A stretch of DNA of 64,000 bases from contig CAXXPV010000003.1 in assembly GCA_963675935.2 (NCBI GenBank), positions 1,240,001 to 1,304,000 of the forward strand, written 5' to 3'. This stretch comes from G963675935 sp963675935. GTDB taxonomy: Bacteria; Planctomycetota; Planctomycetia; Pirellulales; Thermoguttaceae. Numbering within the stretch: the stretch's first letter is position 1; each line of letters begins with the position of its first letter. This document shows, piece by piece, positions 25,576-34,299 of the stretch. The notes under the pieces were generated by a model. That model was not told the DNA's origin. It ran no database searches and saw nothing but the letters and a program-made list of their open reading frames with translations. A program made the position numbers and the translations under genes.

Positions 25576-26097
25576 TCACTTCTCGGTCAGGTAAGGAGTC
25601 AATTCTTCGCGAAGCCGCGTCCGGGCGTAATGCAGATTTGTGTAGACGCTCGATTCGCTCATGCCAAGCACCTCGGCCACCTCGCTCGGCCGCAATTGTT
25701 CATGGGCGGTCAACACCAGCACTTCCCGCTGCCGCAAGGGCAGGGCGGAAATCCGCCGTGCGATGATTTCCCGCAATTCATTCGCCATCGCCGTGTCTGC
25801 CGGATTCTCGCAGCGCGGATCGTTCAATTCGTCGGTCAGTTCGCCCGGACAACACTGCCGAGCCGACGTAGCCAAATAATCGTGAAAGGCGCTGACGACA
25901 ATTCGATAAAACCAAGTGCGAAACTGCGACCGGCCGCGGAACGAGGCTATGCCCCGCGCCGCGCGGTAGAGGGCTTCTTGCACAACCTCTTCCGCCGTTT
26001 CCCGGCATCCGGTCAGGCGCAGGGCGAACCGCAACGTTTCAGGCAAGTGTTCCTCCACGAGCCGGTCAAGCAGGCCCTGGTTGCCGGCCTCTGTCAT
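25576..26097 (-). CDS. ECF-type RNA polymerase sigma factor
   Basis: A 173-residue sigma-70 family protein. Region 2 (about 10-80: LRLTGCRETAEEVVQEALYRAARG and FRTWFYRIVVSAFHDYL) melts and binds -10 DNA; region 4 (about 115-165: LPLRQREVLVLTAHEQLRPSEVAEVLGMSESSVYTNLHYAR in part) contains the -35 binding helix-turn-helix. It heads a three-gene unit with the TM/HEAT protein and STN protein, implying it controls an envelope function and probably itself. Confidence 0.92.
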   Translation of the reverse strand: MTEAGNQGLLDRLVEEHLPETLRFALRLTGCRETAEEVVQEALYRAARGIASFRGRSQFRTWFYRIVVSAFHDYLATSARQCCPGELTDELNDPRCENPADTAMANELREIIARRISALPLRQREVLVLTAHEQLRPSEVAEVLGMSESSVYTNLHYARTRLREELTPYLTEK

Positions 26098-26433
26098 GGA
26101 GGCGCCTTTCTTCGTTCCGGTTGGCGTCGCACGTCCTACATGTTAGACGCGGGACGGCCGAAAATCTTAAAATGCCCGACGGGAAATTACCGAATGACCG
26201 CATGCGCGACGATGCGGATGGAACTGTTTGACGGGCAAGACATTGTATTTTGTCGGATTCCCACCGGCACGACTTCCGCTTGAGTCTCGATCAGCTCACC
26301 CCCCACTCCTGTAATGATAACGTGCCGCCAAACGCGGCACAAGCAAGAGAAGGGGGAATTGCAAACTACTTTGCCATTCCCGTTTTTCATGCGTTTTGTG
26401 ACCTAGAATTGCGGAAAGCAAAGGATATTGCCG
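26098..26433. other. Divergent intergenic region
   Basis: About 336 bases between the sigma gene and a small membrane protein gene. No coding frame with a ribosome site. The sigma operon promoter should be near 26100-26180. No repeat copy was recognised. Confidence 0.5.
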
Positions 26434-26625
26434 ATGAAAGACACCCCAAAACACGAACACGAACACGCGCACGTTTCTCGACACCGTCTGCATAAGGATT
26501 GGCGCGTTTGGACGGCCGTCGCGCTGATGCTGGCCGGCATGGCGGCCTACGTGCTTTCGGACGACGAGTCGCTGACCGTCGGCGGCCCGCCGCAACAACC
26601 GATGCCGGCCGCCGCAGGGCTGTAA
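26434..26625 (+). CDS. Small His-rich single-TM protein
   Basis: A 63-residue protein. The N-terminus is charged and His-rich (KHEHEHAHVSRHRLHKD), followed by one membrane helix (VWTAVALMLAGMAAYVLS). AAGG ten bases upstream supports ATG 26434. The His-rich tail could bind metal, but no function is known. Similar small membrane proteins with a polar head are common in planctomycetes. Confidence 0.6.
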   Translation: MKDTPKHEHEHAHVSRHRLHKDWRVWTAVALMLAGMAAYVLSDDESLTVGGPPQQPMPAAAGL

Positions 26626-26680
26626 AAAATTGACCGTCAGGCAATAAATGTCGGCGTCGTTGGTGATGGAAACCGCATTT

Positions 26681-26706
26681 CGCGGGCCGCTCAGCCCCCG
26701 GCTATT
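26681..26706. repeat. Repeat family I, fragment
   Basis: CGCGGGCCGCTCAGCCCCCGGCTATT matches the right arm of the family at 36028-36050 and 57656-57680 with a few changes; here it is a solitary half site. Confidence 0.6.
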
Positions 26707-26787
26707 GCGACATTGTCAATCTGACCGTCAACAAACGCTTGCTCTCCTCCCTTCCCTTTCCCCCTGCGTTAAGCTAACGTTGTGTGT

Positions 26788-27256
26788 GGTTTGGAGTGGA
26801 CCGGATGACCGCCGGCCGACGTCGTGGGCCGCCATATCGGCCTCACTGCGGCGTCGGCGGGAGGAAAGTCCGGGCTCCGCAGGACATGGTGGTGGGTAAC
26901 GCCCACCGGCCGCAAGGCCCGGGAAAGTGCAACAGAAAGCAAACCGCCTCGGCCGGCTTCCCGCTGAAGCCGGTCGCGGTAAGGGTGAAACGGTGAGGTA
27001 AGAGCTCACCAGCAGGCCGGGTGACCGGCTTGGCTAGGCAAACCCCACCAGGAGCAAGGTCAAACAGGAAGCTGTGGATTCCGGTCGAGCGATTTAATTC
27101 GCCCGACCGATCCCGCGGGCTGGTCCGGCCCGCCACCGACTTCCGGGTAGACTGCTGGAGGAGCCGAGCAATCGGCTTCCTAGAGAAATGGTCATCGCCC
27201 CCGGTCGCGAAATCGGCTGGAGGTACAAAACCCGGCTTATAGGTCCGCTCCGAACC
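26788..27256 (+). ncRNA. rnpB: RNase P RNA (bacterial type A)
   Basis: The catalytic RNA that matures tRNA 5' ends. Conserved segments are present in order: GAGGAAAGTCCGGGCTCC (26869-26886 region, P3/P4 side), GGGTAACGCCCACC, AGGGTGAAACGGTGAGGTAAGAGC, GGAGGAGCC-like core, and ACAAAACCCGGCTTATAGG at the 3' side, which completes P4. P1 closes the molecule: GGTTTGGAGTGGACC (26788-26802) pairs with GGTCCGCTCCGAACC (27242-27256). Length about 469 nt is long for a type A RNA but normal for planctomycetes. A T-run immediately follows. Confidence 0.96.
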
Positions 27257-27263
27257 TTTTTTT
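27242..27263 (+). terminator. T-run after the P1 helix of rnpB
   Basis: The closing P1 strand is followed directly by seven T residues (27257-27263). With P1 as the stem it may serve as terminator. Repeat family B begins four bases later and could add a second hairpin. Confidence 0.55.
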
Positions 27264-27266
27264 CAA

Positions 27267-27350
27267 GTAGGGTGGGACAAGCGATGCGCAGTCCCACCAG
27301 AATTGCATAACAAGCATGGTGGGACTGCGCTTTGCTTGTCCCACCCTACA
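27267..27350. repeat. Repeat family B, copy 3
   Basis: Full inverted pair, arms GTAGGGTGGGACAAGC and GCTTGTCCCACCCTAC, filling the gap between rnpB and the convergent ribbon-helix-helix gene. Confidence 0.9.
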
Positions 27351-27356
27351 CTCTTC

Positions 27357-27749
27357 TTACTGCTCGACCGGCACGTTTTGCCCGTCGATAAACTGGATCA
27401 GCTTCGAGATGCACAGCTTGTTCATGGTCGTGCGGTGTTCGTGGGCCTCGACCTTGAGCGATTCATGCATGCTCTTGGGCAGCCGAACCGTGATGACCCG
27501 GGTGGGTTCGGGATCGTCGGTATCGAGGGCCGAGGGGCCATCCTGACGCAGCTTGGCAAGCATCCGCAAAATGTCTTGATAGGCTTCGGTCTTCTCGAAG
27601 GCGGCCAGTGTCTCCCGGGTGGGATACGTCTGGCGAATCACCCCACGAAGGCCGAACACCTCGCGGTAGAACGTGACCCAATCGGGCTTCTGGGCGAAGA
27701 GTTGCTCGACCACTTGTTTGACATCCGCTTCCATCTCGCTGGCGATCAT
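27357..27749 (-). CDS. Ribbon-helix-helix (Arc/HicB-like) DNA-binding protein
   Basis: A 130-residue protein. The C-terminal 50 residues (TRVITVRLPKSMHESLKVEAHEHRTTMNKL in part) form a ribbon-helix-helix DNA-binding domain like that of Arc or HicB-type antitoxins. The N-terminal half (VKQVVEQLFAQKPDWVTFYREVFGLRGVIRQTYPTRE) is a conserved helical region of unknown role. AAAGGA upstream supports ATG 27749; an earlier in-frame ATG is less likely. No toxin gene is adjacent, so it is probably a stand-alone regulator. Confidence 0.75.
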   Translation of the reverse strand: MIASEMEADVKQVVEQLFAQKPDWVTFYREVFGLRGVIRQTYPTRETLAAFEKTEAYQDILRMLAKLRQDGPSALDTDDPEPTRVITVRLPKSMHESLKVEAHEHRTTMNKLCISKLIQFIDGQNVPVEQ

Positions 27750-28113
27750 CGTTTGCTTATTCCTTTCAGGCAATTCTCTGTTCGATTCCGTCAACCTCCC
27801 TGGCGACGGTTCCGTGCGTTCGAGAAAATAATCCAAGCGAGTCAAGGGGGAATTTTATCTCCTTGTCATGCAAGCAGTTACGTCAATGCCAGCAGTGTGC
27901 CTTCCAATTGGGCGTCAATGCGTAAGTTGTGTGCATTCCGAAAACTGCCTAAGACTTAGGCACGGCAAGATTTCTCGTTCGCCAAAGTGTCCACTTCGCG
28001 AACGGCGTTTTTGGCGAGTTTTGGATAGGTGCGAAGCCAAGAAATAGAAAATGAGTCTCGCCAACACTGCCGGGACTTGTTCAATATCTCTCGCTCTCAC
28101 CACCGCAACACGG
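27750..28113. other. Intergenic region upstream of the RHH gene
   Basis: No gene seen. It carries the promoter of the ribbon-helix-helix gene and two small palindromes: TGCCTAAGACTTAGGCA (about 27946-27962) and GTTCGC...GCGAAC (about 27975-28000). Their role is unknown. Confidence 0.45.
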
Positions 28114-28262
28114 CGTAACCGTTCATGGTGCGGCAGGAAAAAAGTAGCAGGCACACTCCGTGTGGGCCGCTAAAAACAGGGAGGAATGTGCCAAAAACTG
28201 GTCTTGGTCATTAGGACGTTTTTTGTTCCACTACGGTTTTTGTGAGTACCAAGGAGTTGTTC

Positions 28263-28499
28263 ATGAAAGCCGTCTTGGAAGACATTGGTTATTCAAGCCC
28301 GCCCCACAAGTTGCTGGCGTTCTTCGAGAAGAGCCGCGATCAGTGGAAGACCAAGGCCTTGAAACGCAAACAGCGCATTCGGCAATTGGAAAAACGCGTT
28401 GCCGAACTGAAAGCCAGTCGGCACAAGTGGAAAGAGAAAGCCCAGAAACAGTGTGGCAGCCCCATCTCGCATGAAGACCGAAAACAAAAAAGAGCCTGA
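28263..28499 (+). CDS. Short basic coiled-coil protein of the IS, copy 3
   Basis: Identical 78-residue product to copies 1 and 2, with the same AAGGAG ribosome site and the same 29-base overlap with the transposase. Confidence 0.75.
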   Translation: MKAVLEDIGYSSPPHKLLAFFEKSRDQWKTKALKRKQRIRQLEKRVAELKASRHKWKEKAQKQCGSPISHEDRKQKRA

Positions 28500-29859
28500 G
28501 CCTTGTCCGGCTTCCGCGAACTCCGCCACGGCGGCTCTGGAGGTAACGCCGCTGCCCGGGCACCAATTCGGCACGGGCATGATCTCGCTGTTTGCGGACT
28601 TGGTGTTGAAGGCGGCCACCAGTCAGCGCGCCGCGGCGGGCGTGCTGCAATTGGTGGGAAAATACCTGACCGGCGTGGTGCGGGTGCCCTGCGCCAATGC
28701 GGGCCGTCTGTGGCTGATGCGGTTGGGACTTTTCGAACTGCTGCGGAAGAAAAAAGCCGCCCCGGATTGGGTATGGATTATGGACCACACGGTGCAGCTT
28801 GGGCCGCACAAGTGCTTGGTGATCGTCGGCGTACGGCTTTCGGCGTGGCGGCGGAAAAAGGCGCCCTTGGAACACGAGGATTTGTCGCTGCTGAGACTGG
28901 TTCCCATGCGGCAGTCTACCGCCACCGCGGTGGCAGAACAACTGGAAGCGACGAGGAAGGAGATGGGCGTCGTGCCTGCGGCGGTCCTCAGCGACGAAGG
29001 CGCGGAACTAAAAAGCGGCATGGCTCTGTTCCGAGCGCACTCGCCCGTGGCGCGGCGGGTGCCGCATGTCTTTGACATCAAGCACAAGGTGGCGATTCTG
29101 CTCAAACGAGAGTTGCACAACGATGCAGCGTGGCAATCCTTCGTCACCCACACCAACCGCACGAAGCTACAAACCACCTTGACGGAATTGGCGTTTCTGG
29201 TTCCGCCCAGTTTGCGAACCAAGGCACGCTATATGAATCTGGACACGTTGGTCAACTGGGGAAGCCGGGCGTTGGCCTACCTGGACGCCCCGCGAGACCT
29301 TCCCGGGCAGACGGTCGATCGCAAGAAGCTGCGGCAGAAACTGGGGTGGCTTAGCGAGTACCGTTCGGCGTTGGCTGCCTGGACCGAACTGCTGGCCGTC
29401 GCGGAACAGGCAGTCCGTTACGTCCGCAAAAAAGGGTATCATTGTCATGCGGCCAAGGAATTGAAAAGTCGCTTGCTTCTCCTGGCGCGCACGCCGAGCG
29501 GTCTTCGCCTGCAAGCGGGGATTGTGCAGTTTGTCAAGGAACAATCTCGATGGGTCAAAAAAGGGCGGCATCTGTTGGGCAGCAGTGAGGTTTTGGAGTC
29601 GCTCTTGGGCAAATACAAGCGTATTCAAGGAACGCACAGTAAGGGAGGCATGACCGGATCACTGCTGAACATTGGAGCTGCGGTTACGCACAAAACCTCG
29701 GACACCCTACAACAAGCATTTGCCACCGTGCCGGTTGCCGCGGTGGGGAAGTGGATCCGAGAAAACCTCGGCTTAACGATCCCTGTTCAGCAGGCCATCG
29801 CCTTTCAAGGGAACAAAAACTGTCCGAACAACAAAACATTCCTTACACCAAGTTTTTAG
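28471..29859 (+). CDS. DDE-type transposase, IS copy 3
   Basis: 462 residues, protein identical to the other two copies. The stop codon falls inside the terminal inverted repeat, as in the others. Confidence 0.85.
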   Translation: MKTENKKEPEPCPASANSATAALEVTPLPGHQFGTGMISLFADLVLKAATSQRAAAGVLQLVGKYLTGVVRVPCANAGRLWLMRLGLFELLRKKKAAPDWVWIMDHTVQLGPHKCLVIVGVRLSAWRRKKAPLEHEDLSLLRLVPMRQSTATAVAEQLEATRKEMGVVPAAVLSDEGAELKSGMALFRAHSPVARRVPHVFDIKHKVAILLKRELHNDAAWQSFVTHTNRTKLQTTLTELAFLVPPSLRTKARYMNLDTLVNWGSRALAYLDAPRDLPGQTVDRKKLRQKLGWLSEYRSALAAWTELLAVAEQAVRYVRKKGYHCHAAKELKSRLLLLARTPSGLRLQAGIVQFVKEQSRWVKKGRHLLGSSEVLESLLGKYKRIQGTHSKGGMTGSLLNIGAAVTHKTSDTLQQAFATVPVAAVGKWIRENLGLTIPVQQAIAFQGNKNCPNNKTFLTPSF

Positions 29860-30014
29860 CGGCCCACACTCCGTGTGCCGTCCGCGGCGGTGTTATCCAT
29901 CGTGGCGCCTGCCGAATGTCGATGATTGCCAGACCGCAAAACCACGCGGCTGACGGCACACGGAGTGTGCCTGCTACAATCGAGATGCCGATAATCAGGC
30001 GGCCATTGCCATTC

Positions 30015-33000
30015 TCACGCCAAACAGCCCGCCGAGGGCAACAGAGCCTCGGCCGACAAGCCGAATACCCGATCAATGAGGCTCAGGTCGGCCGAGCCGC
30101 CGATTCCCAAACCGAATTCGTCTGCGTCGATCTCGTTGCCACGGTCGGCACGTTCAGGCGTAAGACGCGAGGAAAACGCCTTGCTCAACGCGGCAGGCGA
30201 GATTTCCCGACGGGCAGAAGCGTCAAAAACGCCGGACGGCGCATACTGTGCGAGAACTTCGTCATGCAGCGACGCGGTCAGGCGGCCGGCCACGGTTGTC
30301 TCCGTCGCAAGCGTCGTTGCGACGGCATTTTCCAAGATCGATTCGCCGCCGGACGAAATGCCTGCGTCCATTGCCAACCATGCCATCGCCATGCCGGCCG
30401 CATCGAGCGATTTCCCGGCCGAGGTCTCCGCGTCAATGCCGCTTCGGGCGTTCCGCAAACCGTCTTCAACAAAGGCCAAGCTGCTTGACTTGTTGGCCGC
30501 GCGGGCGGCAGCCGCCACCAGCGACGGCGAATAGGACTCGTGCAGCAACTTGGGATTGGCATAGTACGCCGCGCTCAGCTTTGCCACCAGTGTGCTTTTC
30601 GCGAGACTGCCGTTGAAACGATAGAGCGAGCCGTTGGGCATCAAATAGTACATCACGTTGTTCGGGCCGAGCATGTACTTTTCGTTCCGGCCCCGAGCGT
30701 TCGGGTAGTAGCTTCCGCTGACGAACGCATGAAGGCCGAGGCTTTGATCGAGGCTATAGGCTTTCGAGGCCAAGGGATCGGATAGCGTGAATGTCTCCGA
30801 GTCGGAGGCGACGCCGTCGCTGACGCCGACGGTCACGCAGATGCCACCGGTGTAGTTTGACGCTCGCGTGATGGTCAGCGTGTTTCCCGAGACGGTCACG
30901 CTGACGCAGGCTTCGTCAACCTCGGTGAGCGAAGGCTTCGTCGCGGCGTACAACAGCGAGGGATCGCTATAGTAGGTCGCGCTGAGGGTGTCGATGTAAA
31001 CGCTTTTGGCGATGCCGCCGTTCAGGCGATACAACGCCCCGCTCGGCAGGATGTAGTAGAGGGTATTTTTGTTGCCCAGCAGATACCGTTCGTTCAGTCC
31101 GCGAGCGTTTTGGTAATAGCTGCCGTTGGAGTATCGGTGCAAATTGAGCGACTGGTCGAGGTTGTACGCTTTTTGCGCGGTCGAGTCGATCGCCGTGACC
31201 GTGGCCGTGTAGGTCAGCGCGTCGCCGTCGGCGTCGGTCGCCTTGAGCGCGATCGTGAGCGTCGTCTGCGAGTAGGACATCGTTTGGCTGCCGACCGTCG
31301 CGAGAACGGGCGCGGCGTTTTGTCTCGATACGCCGAGGGTGTACGTTCCCGTTTCCGTGCCGTAGCCGACCACCTTGAGATAGCAGACGCCGTCGGCCGT
31401 GGCCGTCCAAGTGATCCGCGAGGCGCAGCTCGCGCCATAGTCGTCGTTCATGGCCAGTTGCGTCGTGCCGTTCGTGCCGTAGAGGTACAGCGCGGAATCG
31501 GCCAACGTGCCAAGCGCGACGGTGAAGACGTAGGTTTTGCCGGCCGTGGCCGTGAAGGAGAACCAGTCGGCGTCGCCGTTTTCGCCGATTCGGCCCGAGG
31601 TCGAACTGGCGACACTGCCCACCGACGTGGCCACGGCGGCGTTGCCGCCGTGGTCGTCGGAGGGCAGCACGGTGAGTGTCGTAGCGACCCAGGCGCTCCA
31701 ATCGCCCGCGCTGTTTTTTGCGGCGGCCAGAATGGTGTAGGTTCCCGAGGCATAGCCGGCCGTGCCGATCTTCAAGCTGCTCGTGCAGCCCGAGACGGTT
31801 GTCGAAGTTCCCAGGACCGTGTCGGAACTGTCGTACTGTCCATTCCCGTTGGTGTCGAGTACGAAACGCACGGCGTCGATCGTTCCGGTGGTCGCGGTAA
31901 TGTTGTTGGCGGTAAGCGTGACCGATGCGCCGGCGCTGACCGAGCCGGTCGAGAGGCTCAGCGAACCGACCACCGGCGCGGTGTCAACGCCGGAATGAAC
32001 CAACAGGTTGAGTGTGTTGTAGGCGTTCAGCACGCCGCCGGCGGCCACTTTGCCCTTGAGCGAACTGACTGAGGCGGCGCCGTCGAGAATGGCGTCGCGG
32101 ACGTCGGCGACCGAAGCGTCGGGACAAACGGCCCAGGCCAGCGCGGCGACGGCCGAAACGTGCGGCGTGGCCATGCTCGTGCCGGAATACGTTGAATAGG
32201 TGTTGCCGGGCGTGGTGCTGACGATCGACACGCCGGGCGCGGCGATATCGACGGTTGTCGCTCCGTAGTTGCTGAAGTCGGCCAAGGCGTTGGTTTTCGT
32301 CGAAGCGGCCACGGAGATTACATTTGGCGACGTGTAGTTGGCTGGATATTCGGCGGTGGTGTCGTTGTTCGTGCCGTCGTTTCCAGCGGCGGCGACAAAA
32401 AGGATTCCGGCGTCGCCCGCGGCCGTGATGGCCGATTGCATGGCGGAACTGAAGCTGCCGCCGCCCCAACTGTTGTTGTCAACCCGCACGTTCACGCCGT
32501 AGAGGCTCCGCATCATCGTCGCGTAGTTGACCGCGGCGATGGCGTTGGAAAGATAGCCCGACCCGTCGCTGTCCAGAAACTTCAGGCACATGACCGAGCA
32601 GTTCGCCGTCGAAATAATCGTGCCGGAGACGTGCGTTCCGTGGCCGTTGTCGTCCATCGGATTGCTGTCGTTGTTGGCGAAGTCGTAGCCGTAGATGTCG
32701 TCGACGAATCCGTTGCCGTCGTCGTCGATGCCGTTGCCGGCGACTTCGCCGGGATTGATCCATATATTGGAGTCCAGGGCGTTGTGCGTGTAATCGACGC
32801 CGGTGTCGATGACGGCCACGACGACGCTCGTGCTGCCCGTGGTGATTGCGTTGGCTTTTTTCAGGTCGATGGCCGTCGAGTCCCACTCGCTGAAAGTCGA
32901 AGTCGAACTGGAGGCTGTGTCGGCCGCGTGGTAGGCGTCTTGTTCGTAGTCGGCCACGGAGGCGTTTCGGGCCAAATAGCTTTCGACCTCGCTGATCGAC

Positions 33001-33467
33001 GCGCCGGAGCTTCGGACCAGCACCATGCCTGTAAGACCCAAGCCGCGGAGGACTTCAAAATCGATGCCGCCGCCGGCCAATAGCGAGGCCGTGTCGGCCA
33101 CCGATGCGATGCCGTCGAGCGAATTCGTGTCGAACTGGACGATCCAATCGCAGAGAGTCGAATCGGTGTTTGTCGAAGCGGCGGTCGTCGATGCGTTAGT
33201 CGCTGCGACGACGGTGTCTTGGGCCGTCCACGAAGCCGCGGCGGCGTGTTCCGTTTCCGTGTTATTGGAAACGACGGCGAACCAGATGGAGCTGATCGTT
33301 GTGGCGGCGACGGCCATCATCTGCCGCGATTCGAGCGGCTCGATTCGCAACGAGCGCCGACCGTCGCGACGGCGATCTGAAATATCGCTGCCGAACAGAC
33401 TCGCGATTTCGCGTCTAAGCGCACCGCGAGCGCAAGAAATACCGTTACCGTTCCCAGGACCGCGCAT
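30015..33467 (-). CDS. Large secreted S8 (subtilisin-family) peptidase
   Basis: A 1150-residue exported protease. The N-terminus carries the planctomycete surface-protein motif LRIEPLESRQMMA (40-52). The subtilase domain has Asp221 (AVIDTGVDYTHN), His276 (DDNGHGTHVSGT) and Ser431 (SGTSMATPHVS), with Asn in AAAGNDG. After a Ca-binding-like DDDGNGFVDD insert and Ig-like region comes a pre-peptidase C-terminal domain (DADWFSFTATAGKTYVF, about 640-720), a cadherin-like strand region, and two copies of a 75-residue module (AYNLDQSLNLH... and AYSLDQSLGLH...). ATG 33467 is chosen over a TTG 33 bases upstream. IS copy 3 and its target element lie just beyond the 3' end but the C-terminus looks complete. 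Confidence 0.92.
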   Translation of the reverse strand: MRGPGNGNGISCARGALRREIASLFGSDISDRRRDGRRSLRIEPLESRQMMAVAATTISSIWFAVVSNNTETEHAAAASWTAQDTVVAATNASTTAASTNTDSTLCDWIVQFDTNSLDGIASVADTASLLAGGGIDFEVLRGLGLTGMVLVRSSGASISEVESYLARNASVADYEQDAYHAADTASSSTSTFSEWDSTAIDLKKANAITTGSTSVVVAVIDTGVDYTHNALDSNIWINPGEVAGNGIDDDGNGFVDDIYGYDFANNDSNPMDDNGHGTHVSGTIISTANCSVMCLKFLDSDGSGYLSNAIAAVNYATMMRSLYGVNVRVDNNSWGGGSFSSAMQSAITAAGDAGILFVAAAGNDGTNNDTTAEYPANYTSPNVISVAASTKTNALADFSNYGATTVDIAAPGVSIVSTTPGNTYSTYSGTSMATPHVSAVAALAWAVCPDASVADVRDAILDGAASVSSLKGKVAAGGVLNAYNTLNLLVHSGVDTAPVVGSLSLSTGSVSAGASVTLTANNITATTGTIDAVRFVLDTNGNGQYDSSDTVLGTSTTVSGCTSSLKIGTAGYASGTYTILAAAKNSAGDWSAWVATTLTVLPSDDHGGNAAVATSVGSVASSTSGRIGENGDADWFSFTATAGKTYVFTVALGTLADSALYLYGTNGTTQLAMNDDYGASCASRITWTATADGVCYLKVVGYGTETGTYTLGVSRQNAAPVLATVGSQTMSYSQTTLTIALKATDADGDALTYTATVTAIDSTAQKAYNLDQSLNLHRYSNGSYYQNARGLNERYLLGNKNTLYYILPSGALYRLNGGIAKSVYIDTLSATYYSDPSLLYAATKPSLTEVDEACVSVTVSGNTLTITRASNYTGGICVTVGVSDGVASDSETFTLSDPLASKAYSLDQSLGLHAFVSGSYYPNARGRNEKYMLGPNNVMYYLMPNGSLYRFNGSLAKSTLVAKLSAAYYANPKLLHESYSPSLVAAAARAANKSSSLAFVEDGLRNARSGIDAETSAGKSLDAAGMAMAWLAMDAGISSGGESILENAVATTLATETTVAGRLTASLHDEVLAQYAPSGVFDASARREISPAALSKAFSSRLTPERADRGNEIDADEFGLGIGGSADLSLIDRVFGLSAEALLPSAGCLA

Positions 33468-34038
33468 GGACTCACCGTGGTGCGATTCTATGGAGCGCAA
33501 CGCCCAGAGGCGACAGGCTCAGGATGACAAGACATTAGCCGATAAGGACAGCCGCAAATCCGCGACTGCTAAGGGAAGTCTGTGTCACATACCCGCCGTT
33601 GTCAAATGCGGCGGGGAGCATTCGCACATCCTGGCGTTCGACCGTTGACATTCCATTTCGCGCGTTGTTTTTTCGCAACGCGGAGGGCCGACATGCAGCC
33701 GTTGAAACGGTTGTAAGAGCGTGGAAAGCGACTTGAGTCGCGTTCCACGGCATCCATTCCCGCGGCCCTCTGGAAATACAACGTAGGCTGGCGAAAAAAG
33801 GTTCGGCGAAAACTTTAATTTATTTTGGCCCGCCGGCGGTTTTTTTCGAGAGTAGAACGGAATTCATTCCGTTGCCGGCTCTGCCGGGGGGTGCAACAGC
33901 CTAGTTTAGCCGGCGAGCTTGCTTGCTGCGTGGAATGTTGCTAAAAAACCTATTGTCAATCATTCCGCGGGCCATTGGCCCCCGGCTATTATTACGACAT
34001 GATCAACGACATTCCCCCCCTCCGCCAAACGGTGTTCC
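33468..34038. other. Divergent intergenic region with repeats D and I
   Basis: No gene recognised. Holds the promoter of the peptidase gene near 33480-33600, then repeat fragments of families D (33904-33937) and I (33963-33990). The stretch 33845-33905 also contains GGAATTCATTCCG, a small palindrome. Confidence 0.5.
33904..33990. repeat. Adjacent fragments of repeat families D and I
   Basis: TTTAGCCGGCGAGCTTGCTTG (family D arm) is followed within 30 bases by CCGCGGGCCATTGGCCCCCGG (family I arm). Both are single arms, suggesting decay. Confidence 0.75.
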
Positions 34039-34245
34039 ATGGAATGCAAACAGACCAAGAATCAGAACAATTGCACCTGCACCTACTCGTCTTGCACGCG
34101 CAAGGGAATCTGCTGCGAGTGCGTCAGCTACCATCTGCGATCGAACGAATTGCCGGGCTGCTTCTTTCCGCCCGACGCCGAACGAACCTACGACCGCTCG
34201 TTCGCGCACTTCGCCCGGCTGGTGACCGCCGGCAAGATCGGATGA
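34039..34245 (+). CDS. Small cysteine-rich protein (DUF6485-like)
   Basis: A 68-residue protein with seven cysteines in its first half: CKQTKNQNNCTCTY, CTRKGICCEC and GCFFPP. The spacing and the tail AERTYDRSFAHFARLV match my memory of the DUF6485 family of small Cys-rich proteins. The cysteines could bind zinc or an iron-sulfur cluster. Function unknown. ATG 34039 is the only plausible start; the ribosome site is weak. Confidence 0.75.
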   Translation: MECKQTKNQNNCTCTYSSCTRKGICCECVSYHLRSNELPGCFFPPDAERTYDRSFAHFARLVTAGKIG

Positions 34246-34299
34246 AGAGACAGGGATCGGCAAATCAATAAGTGTCGTGAATGACTATGATTGCACCCC

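Larger units (their letters stand above)
28163..29866 (+). mobile_element. 1704-bp insertion sequence, copy 3
   Basis: Opposite orientation to copies 1 and 2, same ends, 9-bp direct repeats CACTCCGTG at 28154-28162 and 29867-29875. At the four bases that distinguish copies 1 and 2 it has the shared or intermediate state, so it could be the closest to the common ancestor. Confidence 0.93.
28114..29977. repeat. Palindromic target element split by IS copy 3
   Basis: Same element as at 13653-17229: arm with GGCACACTCCGTG, core of about 70 bases (about 29882-29950) closely similar to the reverse complement of 15393-15465, and arm ACGGCACACGGAGTGTGCC (29953-29971) plus TGCTAC. The first arm holds the IS; the second arm is empty and shows the uninterrupted palindrome. 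The outer flank 28114-28153 is shared with 17190-17229. Confidence 0.85.
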
